DNA from: Streptomyces graminofaciens | GTDB lineage: Bacteria; Actinomycetota; Actinomycetes; Streptomycetales; Streptomycetaceae | NCBI RefSeq assembly: GCF_030294945.1 | Contig: NZ_AP018448.1 | Span: 7,036,001 to 7,100,000, forward strand | Reading direction: 5' to 3' | Length of the DNA stretch: 64,000 bases | In this document: positions 33,883-41,977 of the stretch, piece by piece | Position numbering within the stretch: position 1 is the first letter of the stretch | Layout of the letters: every line of letters starts with the position of its first letter | Position numbers and translations under genes: made by a program | The notes under the pieces: model-generated | Database searches by the model: none | The model's input: only the letters and a program-made list of their open reading frames with translations | Told to the model about the DNA's origin: nothing

Positions 33883-36351
33883 ATGAAATCCATGCTGAAC
33901 CGCCCCGACGACCGACTGCTTCCCGTCCTGCTGATCTGTGTCCAGGCCGTCGTGTGGCCCGGGGCCGCGCTCGTGCGCGGGGCCGTGCCGTCCGCGTCCG
34001 CCCTGCTCGTGGCGGTCCTCGTCGCCGGGCCGGTGACGGCCGCGCTCGCCCTGCGCCGCGCCCGCCCGGTGGTGACCCTCGTCCTGGTCGCCGCCGCGTG
34101 CGCGGTGGGCGCCGGGCCGCTGCCGACCGGGGCGATGGCCGTACTCGGTACCGCGGGCGTCGCGCTGGCCCTGTTCACCGTGGCGACCGAACGCGACACG
34201 TTCACCGCCGTGTTGTGCGTGGTGGCGCTCGCCGTCTGGCAGTCGTTCCAGGGCCTCACCCTGCACGGCCTCAGCGACCGCGACGGCCTCGACCTCGTCC
34301 TCACCGCCCTGCTGTACGCCATCGCGTGCGGCGCGGGCCTCCTCGTACGGCGGACCCGGCGTGCGCGGCGCGCCGCCGAGGAACTGCTGAAGCGGGCCGA
34401 GATCGAGCGGCATCGGCTTCCGGCGGTCGAACGGCGGCGTATGGAGAGGGAGTTGCACGACGTCAGCGCCCATCATCTGACGGCCGTGGTCGTGACCGCG
34501 GGAGCGGCGCTCGGGCTGCGTGAACGCCGTCCCGAACTCGCCGACGAGGCGCTTCGGTTCGCGGTCGAGACCGGCCTCGAGGTCACCCGGGCGCTCGGCG
34601 CGGTACGTGCCCCGGCGCCCTCCCGCGAGGACCTGCCGTCGCCGGAGGAGCGGCTGCTGGACCTGGTCGCCGGGTTCCGCCGCCTCGACCAGCACGTGGA
34701 CTGCGAGCTCGACCCCCTGCCGGACGGCACCGTCGCGGACGCGGCGTACGGCATCGTGCGCGAGGCCCTGACGAACGTGGCCCGGTACGCGCCGGGCGCG
34801 CGGACGAAGGTGCTGGTCCGGTACGGCGACACCCGCACGGACGTCGTGGTCACGAGCGCGGCGCCCCCGGCCGGTGCGGTGGCCCACGGCGCGGGTCTGG
34901 GCGGCGGACGCGGCCAGGGCTTCCTGCGGTCCCGGGCCCGGGAGACGGGCGGCACCCTGCACACCGGCCCCACGGCGGACGGCGGTTGGGAGGTGCGCGC
35001 GGCCCTGCCCGGCCGCACCGCCGCCCCACCGGAGCGGTCCGTCCCGCGCGGCTACCGGCTCGCCCAGGTGGTCGCCGCCGTCGGCCTCGTCGTACAGCCG
35101 CTGCTCCCGACGCTGGTCGTACGGGCGGAGGAGACGCCGTCGGGCGCATGGCATGTCTCCGCGGGCGTCCTCTTCGCGCTCCTCGCCGGGGCCCAGGCGG
35201 TCGCCCTGCTGTGGCTGCGCCGGGCGCCCCGCGCGGCGCAGGCCGCCCTGCTCGCGCTGGCGCCGCTGTGGCCGGTGGCGATGGCCGTGGGCGACTACAC
35301 GGGGCCGGTCCTCCTGCCGCCGGTGTTGGGCATGCTCGCCACGGGTGTGGTGCTGGCGGCGGACGTGGCTCGGCGGCCGGGGCAGGGGCAGGGGCGGGAG
35401 ACGGGACATGGGCAGGAGACGGGACAGGGGCAGGAGACGGGGACGGGCACGGGGACGGGGGCGAGTCCGAGTCGTACGGCTGCGGGCGCCCGTACGGCTG
35501 TGGATGCGCCCGCCCCCCTCAGTGTCGCCGCCCTGCTCACCGTCGCTGCCCCCCTGACCGTCGCCGCCGTCCTGGTCCACGCCGCCGTCATGACCGTCGC
35601 CGTCCTGGACCGGGGGACGACGGTGCCCGCCTGGGCGGTCGCCGTCGGCGCGGTACTCGGCTCCTCCCTGGTGATCGGCGCGGCCCGCTGGACCGGTGTG
35701 CTGCGGGGGCGGCGCGAGCGGGCCGACCGGGGGACGCGGGACGAGCGGCTCGCCGGCTGGACCGAGGAGGCCGTGCGGGACGCGTGGGCCGAGCGACGGC
35801 GGATCGCGGCGGGGCTGGAGACGACCGTGCTGTCCCGCACCGCCGACATGGTCGCGGAGGCGGAGGCGGGCCGCCTCGACGCGACCGCCGACCGTGCCCG
35901 CGAGGCCCTGGCCGCGATGCGCGCCCTCCTCGACACCGTCCGCGAGGGCGACACCCGCCCCGAACTCCGGCCGCAGCCCACCCTCCAGGCCCTCGACCTG
36001 CTCGCCCACCAGTGCCGGGCCACCGGCCGCGACGTACGGATACGGCTCACCGACCGCGTACCGGAACGCCTGCCCACCGCCGTCGACCTGGCCGCCTACC
36101 ACGCCGCCGAGACGGTCCTCGCGGCCGGTGGCGAGGAACCCGCGGTGCTCGAACTCGACGCGGACGGCTATACGTTGACGCTCACGGCCACCGGCGTGCC
36201 CCACGCGGCCCGCCCCGCCGTACGGGAACGGCTGGCGGCCCGCGTCGCGCCGCTCGGCGGCACGCTGACCACCGACCGGCCCGGCACGGTCCACCTCCGG
36301 CTGCCGCTCACGGCGGCGCCGGAACAAGGTATGGAAGAGGGGGAGCGATGA
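33883..36351 (+). CDS. Double histidine kinase: complete kinase fused to a degenerate second module
   Basis: 822 residues. Module 1: five to six transmembrane helices (~14-155), a HisKA_3 helix with His192 (ERRRMERELHDVSAHHLTAVVV) and HATPase_c (IVREALTNVARYAPGA, GLGGGRGQGFLRSRARETGG). Module 2 starts at ~380 with four more helices interrupted by a Gly/Gln/Thr-rich linker (GQGQETGTGTGTGA; repeats near 35383-35463), then a second dimerisation-like helix in which the phosphoacceptor position is no longer His (AERRRIAAGLETTVLSRTADM). The following HATPase-like part lacks clear N and G boxes. The second half may tune the first. It ends with ATGA overlap onto its response regulator gene. The first ATG at 33883 has a weak ribosome site; 33892 is also possible. 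Confidence 0.85.
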   Translation: MKSMLNRPDDRLLPVLLICVQAVVWPGAALVRGAVPSASALLVAVLVAGPVTAALALRRARPVVTLVLVAAACAVGAGPLPTGAMAVLGTAGVALALFTVATERDTFTAVLCVVALAVWQSFQGLTLHGLSDRDGLDLVLTALLYAIACGAGLLVRRTRRARRAAEELLKRAEIERHRLPAVERRRMERELHDVSAHHLTAVVVTAGAALGLRERRPELADEALRFAVETGLEVTRALGAVRAPAPSREDLPSPEERLLDLVAGFRRLDQHVDCELDPLPDGTVADAAYGIVREALTNVARYAPGARTKVLVRYGDTRTDVVVTSAAPPAGAVAHGAGLGGGRGQGFLRSRARETGGTLHTGPTADGGWEVRAALPGRTAAPPERSVPRGYRLAQVVAAVGLVVQPLLPTLVVRAEETPSGAWHVSAGVLFALLAGAQAVALLWLRRAPRAAQAALLALAPLWPVAMAVGDYTGPVLLPPVLGMLATGVVLAADVARRPGQGQGRETGHGQETGQGQETGTGTGTGASPSRTAAGARTAVDAPAPLSVAALLTVAAPLTVAAVLVHAAVMTVAVLDRGTTVPAWAVAVGAVLGSSLVIGAARWTGVLRGRRERADRGTRDERLAGWTEEAVRDAWAERRRIAAGLETTVLSRTADMVAEAEAGRLDATADRAREALAAMRALLDTVREGDTRPELRPQPTLQALDLLAHQCRATGRDVRIRLTDRVPERLPTAVDLAAYHAAETVLAAGGEEPAVLELDADGYTLTLTATGVPHAARPAVRERLAARVAPLGGTLTTDRPGTVHLRLPLTAAPEQGMEEGER

Positions 36352-37031
36352 GCCTCAAGGTGCTGGTCGTCGACGACCAGGGCATCGTGCGGGCGGGGTT
36401 CGCCGCAGTGATCGACGCCGAGGAGGACATGACGGTCGTCGGCGAGGCCGCCGACGGCGCGGTCGCGGTGCGGCTCGCCGAGGAGCTGGCGCCCGACGTG
36501 GTCGTCATGGACGTACGGATGCCCGTGCTGGACGGTATCGCCGCCACCCGCATCATCACGGGCGGGGAGAACGCGCCCCGCGTGCTCGTCCTGACCACCT
36601 TCGACCTCGACGCGTACGTCTTCGACGCGCTGCGCGCGGGTGCCTCCGGCTTCCTCCTCAAGGACGTGCACCCCGCCGAACTGCTCCAGGGCATCCGGGT
36701 GGTGGCCTCCGGGGAGAGCGTGCTCGCCCCCTCCGCGACCCGCCGGCTCATCGGCCACTACGCGTCCGGTACGACCCCCGGGCCCCGGGACGACGGCGGC
36801 TCGCACGCCCTGGACAGCCTGACCGGCAGCCAGCGGAACGTCCTGGCGCTGGTCGCCACCGGCCTCACCAACGCGGAGATCGCCGAGGAACTCGGCATCA
36901 CCGTCGGCACGGTCAAGTCCCATGTGAACGCGCTGCTCCGCAAACTCGGCCTGCGCGACCGCGTCCAGGCCACGATCCTCGCCTACGACCTGGGCCTCGC
37001 CCACCCGAACCCACCCGGAGCCCATCTCTGA
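36348..37031 (+). CDS. NarL/LuxR-type response regulator
   Basis: 227 residues. Receiver domain: DD at 9-10, Asp55 in VVVMDVRMPVLDG, Thr in VLTTFDLDAYVFDAL, Lys in GFLLKDVHP. LuxR DNA-binding domain in SLTGSQRNVLALVATGLTNAEIAEELGI, then VGTVKSHVNALLRKLGLRDRV. It starts inside the last codons of the double kinase gene (ATGA) with GGGGGAG upstream, so the pair is cotranslated. It is a close relative of the regulator at 30084-30809. Confidence 0.93.
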   Translation: MSLKVLVVDDQGIVRAGFAAVIDAEEDMTVVGEAADGAVAVRLAEELAPDVVVMDVRMPVLDGIAATRIITGGENAPRVLVLTTFDLDAYVFDALRAGASGFLLKDVHPAELLQGIRVVASGESVLAPSATRRLIGHYASGTTPGPRDDGGSHALDSLTGSQRNVLALVATGLTNAEIAEELGITVGTVKSHVNALLRKLGLRDRVQATILAYDLGLAHPNPPGAHL

Positions 37032-37046
37032 CGGCCCCGCGTCAGA

Positions 37047-37131
37047 GCCACGACCAGGACCACGATTACGACCACGACACACGACCACGATCACGACACA
37101 CGACCACGACCACGATCACGATCACGACCAC
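37047..37131. repeat. Imperfect CACGAC/CACGAT repeats
   Basis: Hexamers CACGAC and CACGAT (with occasional CACACGAC) recur about 14 times between the response regulator and the small membrane protein, ending just before the next ribosome site. Confidence 0.8.
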
Positions 37132-37147
37132 TGAGGAGTCCAGCCCC

Positions 37148-37504
37148 GTGACTGGTACCGGCGGCGAACCCGGCCGAAGTCTTCCGCGCCTCGCGAGCCT
37201 TGCGCGCCGACTGCGCCACGCGCTCACCGATGTCGTCGCCCTCGTCTATCTCGCGGTTTGCGCCGCCCTGCTCGTCTGGGCGCTGGTGGTGACCGCCTGG
37301 GACGATTCGGGGGAGTCCATGGCCGGTGTGATACCGCTCCTCGCCACAGCTCCGTCCAGCTTCGTGCTGTTCGTACTGCCGGAGGGAGGCGCGATGTTGA
37401 TCGTCTCGTTCGCCCTCGGCGCCCTGGCCAACGCCACGCTCATCGGCCTCTGTTCCCGTGCCCTGCGCAGGGGCGGCCGGGGCGACAGTGCGGGTGTGGG
37501 ATAG
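37148..37504 (+). CDS. Small membrane protein (SCO4225-like)
   Basis: 118 residues. A basic N-part (GRSLPRLASLARRLRHALT) and three hydrophobic segments (VVALVYLAVCAALLVWALVVTAW, MAGVIPLLATAPSSFVLFVLP, AMLIVSFALGALANATLIGL) with a positive C-tail. The pattern resembles the SCO4225-type membrane proteins of streptomycetes; function unknown. GTG at 37148 has GAGGAG 9 nt upstream. It may be cotranscribed with the double-kinase operon. Confidence 0.7.
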   Translation: MTGTGGEPGRSLPRLASLARRLRHALTDVVALVYLAVCAALLVWALVVTAWDDSGESMAGVIPLLATAPSSFVLFVLPEGGAMLIVSFALGALANATLIGLCSRALRRGGRGDSAGVG

Positions 37505-37827
37505 CTCACGGGGAATTCTGCGACCTTGGACCGCACGGTACATCTGGGTTGGGCAGGATGGGGGTGTTTTATCCGTATCAGGGAGGTCAATTCCCTCGGG
37601 CGCTGTTGATCGTATTCGGGTGGGCCCTTCTCCAGCCGTTGACTGCGGCCGCCGCCGAAGCGGGCAGGCCGACCGGCCGGCTTGCCGACTCCCCCGAGTG
37701 CCCACAAGCCGACCGGCCGGCCGCGCAACAGACGATCGCAGCGGGGCCGTTGGGCGATCAAGGTCGAAGTGATGCACAATCCATCAGCCAGGCTCATCGA
37801 TGTGGGCGAACACGGGAGAACACCCGG
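37505..37827. other. Upstream region of the LysR gene
   Basis: This gap is open in the LysR frame, but with poor coding character (AAAAEAGRPTGRLADSPECPQ). An ATG at 37560 opens this extension without matching any LysR homology. I treat it as leader and promoter DNA. Confidence 0.5.
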
Positions 37828-38727
37828 ATGGATCTGACAGAGATAGAAGTGTTCCTGGCGCTGTCCGAGGAACTGCACTTCGGACGCACCGCGGAGCGGA
37901 TGAGACTCTCCCAGTCCCGCGTCAGCCAGTTGATCAGATCACTGGAACGACGCATCGGCGCACCGCTGTTCATCCGCACCAGCCGCCGCGTCGAACTGAC
38001 CCCGCTGGGCGAGCACACCAGACGCACCTTCGGCGCCGCCCACGAAAGCCTCCGGAAGAGCTTCGACGAGGCCTGCGCCATCGCCCAGGGCATGGACGGC
38101 CCCCTGCGCGTCGGTTTCCTCGGCTGCCTCAACGGTCCGCCGCTGACCGGCACGGTCGTCTCCTTCGGCCGCCGCCACCCGGCCTGCCGCATCACGGTCG
38201 TCGAGGTGCCCTGGCGCGACCCCTACGGTCCCTTGCGCACCGGCGAGACCGACGTCCTGCTCACACTGCTGCCGATCGACGAACCGGATCTGAAGGTGGG
38301 CGGCGTCCTGGTGTCCCACGGCCGGGTGCTGGCCCTGCGCCCGGACCATCCGCTGGCGCGGCGCGAGACGGTCGACATCGAGGATCTGGCGGACTGCGTC
38401 CTGCTCGACGGCCCCGACGAACTGCCCGACGTCCTCCGCCACGGCTTCTGCCCGCCGTTCACCCCGTACGGCAGACCCCTGCGCCGGGGGAAGGGCGGCC
38501 AGACGTACCAGGAGTCGCTCCACCAGGTGGCCACCGGCGAGATGGTGTGGACGACCCACGAAGGGCTCTTCCACTCCTACCGGCACCCCGGCGTCGTGCA
38601 CCGGCCGCTCACCGGACTGCCCAGGGCCAACGCCGCCCTCGCCTGGCGCGCGGAGACCGAGAACCCCAAGATCCGCGCGTTCACCTCACTGGCGGAACGC
38701 CTGGCCGTCGGCCACACACCCCCCTAG
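37828..38727 (+). CDS. LysR-family transcriptional regulator
   Basis: 299 residues. The N-terminal winged helix is complete: MDLTEIEVFLALSEELHFGRTAERM, then LSQSRVSQLIRSLERRIGAPLFIRTSRRVELTPLG. The effector domain follows (PLRVGFLGCLNGPPLTGTVVSF, VLLDGPDELPDVLRHGFCP, EMVWTTHEGLFHSYRHPGV). GGGAG precedes the ATG at 37828. The stop TAG at 38725-38727 is part of the CTAG at the left edge of a MITE-like palindrome, so the element inserted exactly at the end of the gene without changing the protein. No divergent partner exists, so its target is not obvious. Confidence 0.9.
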   Translation: MDLTEIEVFLALSEELHFGRTAERMRLSQSRVSQLIRSLERRIGAPLFIRTSRRVELTPLGEHTRRTFGAAHESLRKSFDEACAIAQGMDGPLRVGFLGCLNGPPLTGTVVSFGRRHPACRITVVEVPWRDPYGPLRTGETDVLLTLLPIDEPDLKVGGVLVSHGRVLALRPDHPLARRETVDIEDLADCVLLDGPDELPDVLRHGFCPPFTPYGRPLRRGKGGQTYQESLHQVATGEMVWTTHEGLFHSYRHPGVVHRPLTGLPRANAALAWRAETENPKIRAFTSLAERLAVGHTPP

Positions 38728-38938
38728 GGCCTGTCGTCAAATTCCCGCCTGCCGCGCGACGCCATGCACGCTCCCCCACTGCCTCAAGGGCGTGGGAGGT
38801 GCCCCCACTCACCGCACCGGGCGCAGACCCGCGTACAACCAGTACGAGGGTCTGCGCCCGGCACGCCGAGAGCACGCACCTGACGCCGCGCGGCCCGCCC
38901 TCCGGGCGGACGACGGGAATTTGACGACAGGCCCTAGG
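38723..38938. mobile_element. MITE-like palindromic element flanked by CTAG
   Basis: Perfect 25-bp inverted ends (38723-38747 and 38914-38938; core GGCCTGTCGTCAAATTCCCG), each containing CTAG, enclose ~165 bp with further inverted matches (GGGCGCAGACCC versus GGGTCTGCGCCC around 38820-38865). There is no transposase. CTAG as target duplication fits IS5-type elements of actinomycetes. A 21-bp copy of the right end lies at 26368-26388. Confidence 0.8.
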
Positions 38939-39411
38939 AGTGCCAGGAGGCCTGACGCACGCCACCGGCCATCTGCCCTGTCGTATACGACCGTTGGAAC
39001 GCGACAGCCGGAAAGGGCGTCACCGCTACCGGAGTTGGGGAAACCCGGTGCCGGAGCCGCGCTCGCACCGTGTTTGACCACTGCCGTCCGTATTTGTGGG
39101 CACGGTCGCCGCCCCGTCTTGTCGCGATCCTGTCGCGGGTAACACCACGCCCGTTCATCTCCGCGCAATACGACACGACGGCAAGTCTCGATTGGGTCCA
39201 ACATTCGCAAGGATTCGGCATCTTGACGTCTAGTCACGCGCACGCGCGGTGATACGATCACCGCACTTGCTGAACGGACGGATAGGTGCAAAACCGGCAC
39301 CTTCATCGCCAAGGGGGCAGCCTGGGCGGCGACCCTGGCGCGGGCGACCTCCGGTCTGCGCGAATTGACGGGAATTCAGTAGCTGGCTTTCAGCCGCCTG
39401 AAGAGGGTCTC
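38939..39411. other. Upstream region of the conservon
   Basis: No gene is supported. It contains a perfect 8-bp dyad GCGGTGAT-ACG-ATCACCGC at 39246-39264 preceded by TTGACG at 39223-39228. The -10 to match that -35 is not clear, so the true promoter position stays open. Confidence 0.5.
39246..39264. promoter_or_regulatory. Dyad operator-like site upstream of cvnA
   Basis: GCGGTGAT (39246-39253) and ATCACCGC (39257-39264) form a perfect inverted repeat with a 3-bp centre, ~150 bp before the first conservon start codon. Confidence 0.45.
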
Positions 39412-40632
39412 ATGACGCAATACATACAAAATCCGGTGCTTTGGGCTCTCCTTGCCGTGACCCTTCTCGCCGTAGCCCTGATCGTTCGCCAGCGAGGGGC
39501 GGCGCGGAAGTTACGGCAGGAGATCACAGGGCTCAGAAATCACTACGGTGAGTTGGAGAGCCATTACGCGGAGTCCGTTCGACAGGCCCAGCAGGAAGCC
39601 GAGTCGGAGACGCGCACGGCCCTGAAGTCCGCCATGCGGACCCTGCAGGGTCTCGCCGCCGAACAGCAGCGCATCATCTCCGGGCTGCAGCGCAAGTACG
39701 GCGACGCCGTCATGCTCCAGGACCTCCTGGAGATCGACCACATGAACGCGCAGTTCGGTCGGCGCGCCCAGTCCATCGCCGTGCTCTGCGAGGGCTGGCT
39801 CGGCCGGCACCGCGACGTGGCCTCGGTCTACGACGTGGTCCGCAGCGCCCAGGGCAGGATCCGCCACTTCCAGCGAGTGCAGATCCTGTCCAAGGTGGAC
39901 TTCGGCGTCACCAGCCGCGCCGTCGAACCGGTGGCGCTGGCGCTCGCCGAGCTGCTCGACAACGCGGCCAGCTACTCCAGCCCGGACACCGTGGTGGAGA
40001 TCAACGTCCGTACCGTCCCCAAGGGCGTCTGCATCGTCGTGGACGACGCCGGTGTCGGTATGAACGAGGAGGAGAAGGCCAGGGCCGAGAAGCTGCTGTC
40101 GAGCGAGCGGGCCTCCGGTGTCTCCGGGCTCGGCAACCCGCCGCAGTTCGGCTTCGCGGTGATCGGTGTGCTCTGCGAGCGGTTCGGCTTCACGGTGTCC
40201 GTGGACTCCACCTCGCCCTACGGCGGCGTACGCGCCGTGGTCCTCCTGCCCGACGAGCTGCTCACCGACATGCCGGCGCCGAAGGAGCCGACGCAGCCGG
40301 TGGCCTCGCCGGAGCCGCAGTACACGGCGCACACGGCGCACACGGCACCGGCCGTCGACGCGGTCGCCGCGGCGTTCGAGACCGGCCCCGAGCCCTCACC
40401 GCCGCTGCCCACGACCGACGACGGTCTGCCCCGGCGTCGGCGGAAGCGGCCGATGGCACTCGTCTCCAACAGCGAGTCGTCCTCGTCCGCGCCGAGGCGT
40501 CGCAGTGAGGACACGGCAGCGATCATGGCCGCGTTCAAGCAGGGCACGGACGCGGGCCGGGCCACGCATCCGGACACGGAGCGGCCGGGCGGAACCCGTG
40601 GCGCAAGCAGCGAAGGGCACGAGGTCTCATGA
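39412..40632 (+). CDS. cvnA: Conservon sensor-kinase-like ATPase CvnA (TTA-containing)
   Basis: 406 residues. One N-terminal transmembrane helix (VLWALLAVTLLAVALIV), a coiled-coil helix rich in E/Q, then a helical dimerisation part (LQDLLEIDHMNAQFGRRAQSI) and a HATPase_c fold with N box LALAELLDNAASYSSPD and G box VVDDAGVGMNEEEK. This is the nitrate/sulfonate-sensor-like ATPase of Streptomyces conservons, here without an extracellular sensor domain. The C-tail is disordered (AHTAHTAPAV, RRRRKRPM, then SSSSAPRRRSED). Codon 34 is TTA (39511-39513). It leads a five-gene unit with overlapping start and stop codons. Confidence 0.92.
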   Translation: MTQYIQNPVLWALLAVTLLAVALIVRQRGAARKLRQEITGLRNHYGELESHYAESVRQAQQEAESETRTALKSAMRTLQGLAAEQQRIISGLQRKYGDAVMLQDLLEIDHMNAQFGRRAQSIAVLCEGWLGRHRDVASVYDVVRSAQGRIRHFQRVQILSKVDFGVTSRAVEPVALALAELLDNAASYSSPDTVVEINVRTVPKGVCIVVDDAGVGMNEEEKARAEKLLSSERASGVSGLGNPPQFGFAVIGVLCERFGFTVSVDSTSPYGGVRAVVLLPDELLTDMPAPKEPTQPVASPEPQYTAHTAHTAPAVDAVAAAFETGPEPSPPLPTTDDGLPRRRRKRPMALVSNSESSSSAPRRRSEDTAAIMAAFKQGTDAGRATHPDTERPGGTRGASSEGHEVS

Positions 40633-41027
40633 ACAACGATCTTTCATGGATGCTTGACAGCGCCTTGGAGATCCCCGGAGCTCTGCACGCGGTTCTGGTT
40701 TCCGCCGACGGCTTGCAGCGGGCCCGCTCCAGGGACGTGAGCAAGGACGACGCGGACAAGGCCGCCGCCGCGATGAGCGGCATGCAGTCGCTCAGCCGTT
40801 CGCTGTCGTTCTTCGTCGACCGGACCGATCTGCGCTGGCAGCAGACCCTGGTCGAGTTCGACGGCGGCTGGATCTTCCTGATCTCCGCCGGTGCAGGCGC
40901 CTATCTCGCCGTGTCGGCCTCCTCCGACGTCGACATGGCGGACATCACCTTCCGGATGCAGCAGCTTGTCGGCCAGTTGGGCAAGGTACTGACTGCTCCG
41001 CCTCGCGAGAGCGTGGTACGGCCATGA
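40629..41027 (+). CDS. cvnB: Conservon roadblock/LC7 protein CvnB
   Basis: 132 residues of the roadblock/LC7 fold (LSWMLDSALEIPGALHAVLVSADGLQ, then LVEFDGGWIFLISAGAGAYLAVSA). In conservons it binds the Ras-like GTPase CvnD and acts as part of a membrane-associated complex resembling a eukaryotic G-protein system. Overlaps the end of cvnA and the start of cvnC by four bases each. Confidence 0.95.
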   Translation: MNNDLSWMLDSALEIPGALHAVLVSADGLQRARSRDVSKDDADKAAAAMSGMQSLSRSLSFFVDRTDLRWQQTLVEFDGGWIFLISAGAGAYLAVSASSDVDMADITFRMQQLVGQLGKVLTAPPRESVVRP

Positions 41028-41401
41028 GCGATTCCGACAAGCAGGAGCACGAGGCCGCCGAATTAGTACGGCCGTACGTCATCACCGGCGGCCGCGGCCT
41101 GCCCGGCGAGAACCAGTTCTCGCTGATCACGCTGGTCACGGCCGCGGCCGACGAGCAGCAGCGGCCTGCCCGCCTCTCGCCGGAGGAGCAGGAGCTGCTG
41201 CGGATCTGCGTCGGCGGCTACCTCTCCGTCGCCGAGATCTCCGGGCACATGCATCTGCCGGTGGGCGTGGTGAAGATCCTGCTGGCCGCCCTCTCCGAGG
41301 GGGGTTACCTCATCACCCGCGCCCCCGTGCCCCGTGCGCCCGTCGCCAACCTGCAGATTCTCGAGGAGGTGCTGGATGGTCTCCGGGCCAAATTTGGATG
41401 A
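41024..41401 (+). CDS. cvnC: Conservon DUF742 protein CvnC (TTA-containing)
   Basis: 125 residues: AELVRPYVITGGRGLPGENQF, then LSPEEQELLRICVGGYLSVAEISGHMHLPVGVVKILLAAL (a winged-helix-like DUF742 core) and a C-terminal YLITRAPVP strand. The N-terminal PYVITGGR motif is characteristic. Codon 14 is TTA (41063-41065). Its 3' end overlaps the cvnD start region. Confidence 0.95.
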   Translation: MSDSDKQEHEAAELVRPYVITGGRGLPGENQFSLITLVTAAADEQQRPARLSPEEQELLRICVGGYLSVAEISGHMHLPVGVVKILLAALSEGGYLITRAPVPRAPVANLQILEEVLDGLRAKFG

Positions 41402-41969
41402 ACGGGCCTACGTCCGCGGCGGCGAGACCCAGACCGCCGTGAAGATCCTCGTCGTCGGGCACTTCGCGGTGGGCAAGACCACCTTCATCGGGTCGATCTC
41501 CGAGATCTCGCCGCTCACCACCGAGGAGACGATGACCCGGGCGGGGGAGGCGATCGACGACCTCAAGGGCGTCCAGAGCAAGACCACCACCACGGTCGCC
41601 ATGGACTTCGGCCGGCTGACCGTCAGCGAGCGGGTCGTGCTGTATCTCTTCGGCACGCCCGGCCAACAGCGGTTCGTGCAGATGTGGGAGGACATGGCCC
41701 GCGGCGCCCTCGGGGCGCTGGTCCTGGTCGATCCCGAGCGGCTGGCGGACTCCTTCGCCGTGATCGACCTGATCGAGCAGTACGGACTCGACTACGCGAT
41801 CGCGGTCAACCACTTCGACGGTTCGTCGATACGCGACGCGAGGGCGCTGCGCGAGGCACTCGACCTGCTCGACGACACCCCCATCGTCACCTGTGACGCA
41901 CGTGACGAACGCTCGTCGGCCGACGCGCTGATCACGCTCGTCCGCTACTTGATGGACCGCGCCCGCTAG
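41376..41969 (+). CDS. cvnD: Conservon Ras-like GTPase CvnD
   Basis: 197 residues. G1 loop GHFAVGKTT (28-36), a switch region with TTTTVAMDFG, the G3-like LFGTPGQQRF and a G4-like NHFDGSS in place of NKxD. This is the MglA-related G-protein of conservons, which cycles between GTP and GDP and is controlled by CvnA/CvnB. I chose the ATG at 41376 because GAGGAGG lies 6 nt upstream; it overlaps cvnC by 26 bp. Confidence 0.95.
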   Translation: MVSGPNLDERAYVRGGETQTAVKILVVGHFAVGKTTFIGSISEISPLTTEETMTRAGEAIDDLKGVQSKTTTTVAMDFGRLTVSERVVLYLFGTPGQQRFVQMWEDMARGALGALVLVDPERLADSFAVIDLIEQYGLDYAIAVNHFDGSSIRDARALREALDLLDDTPIVTCDARDERSSADALITLVRYLMDRAR

Positions 41970-41977
41970 GAGCAGAC

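Noticed and set aside
33805..36327. Very long open frame on the minus strand opposite the double kinase gene
   Set aside because: It has no homology, is rich in Arg/Gly/His as expected from GC-rich antisense, and the plus-strand kinase explains the region.
38728..38913. Coding gene inside the palindromic element
   Set aside because: Frames run through the palindrome only because of GC content; no ribosome site or protein similarity.
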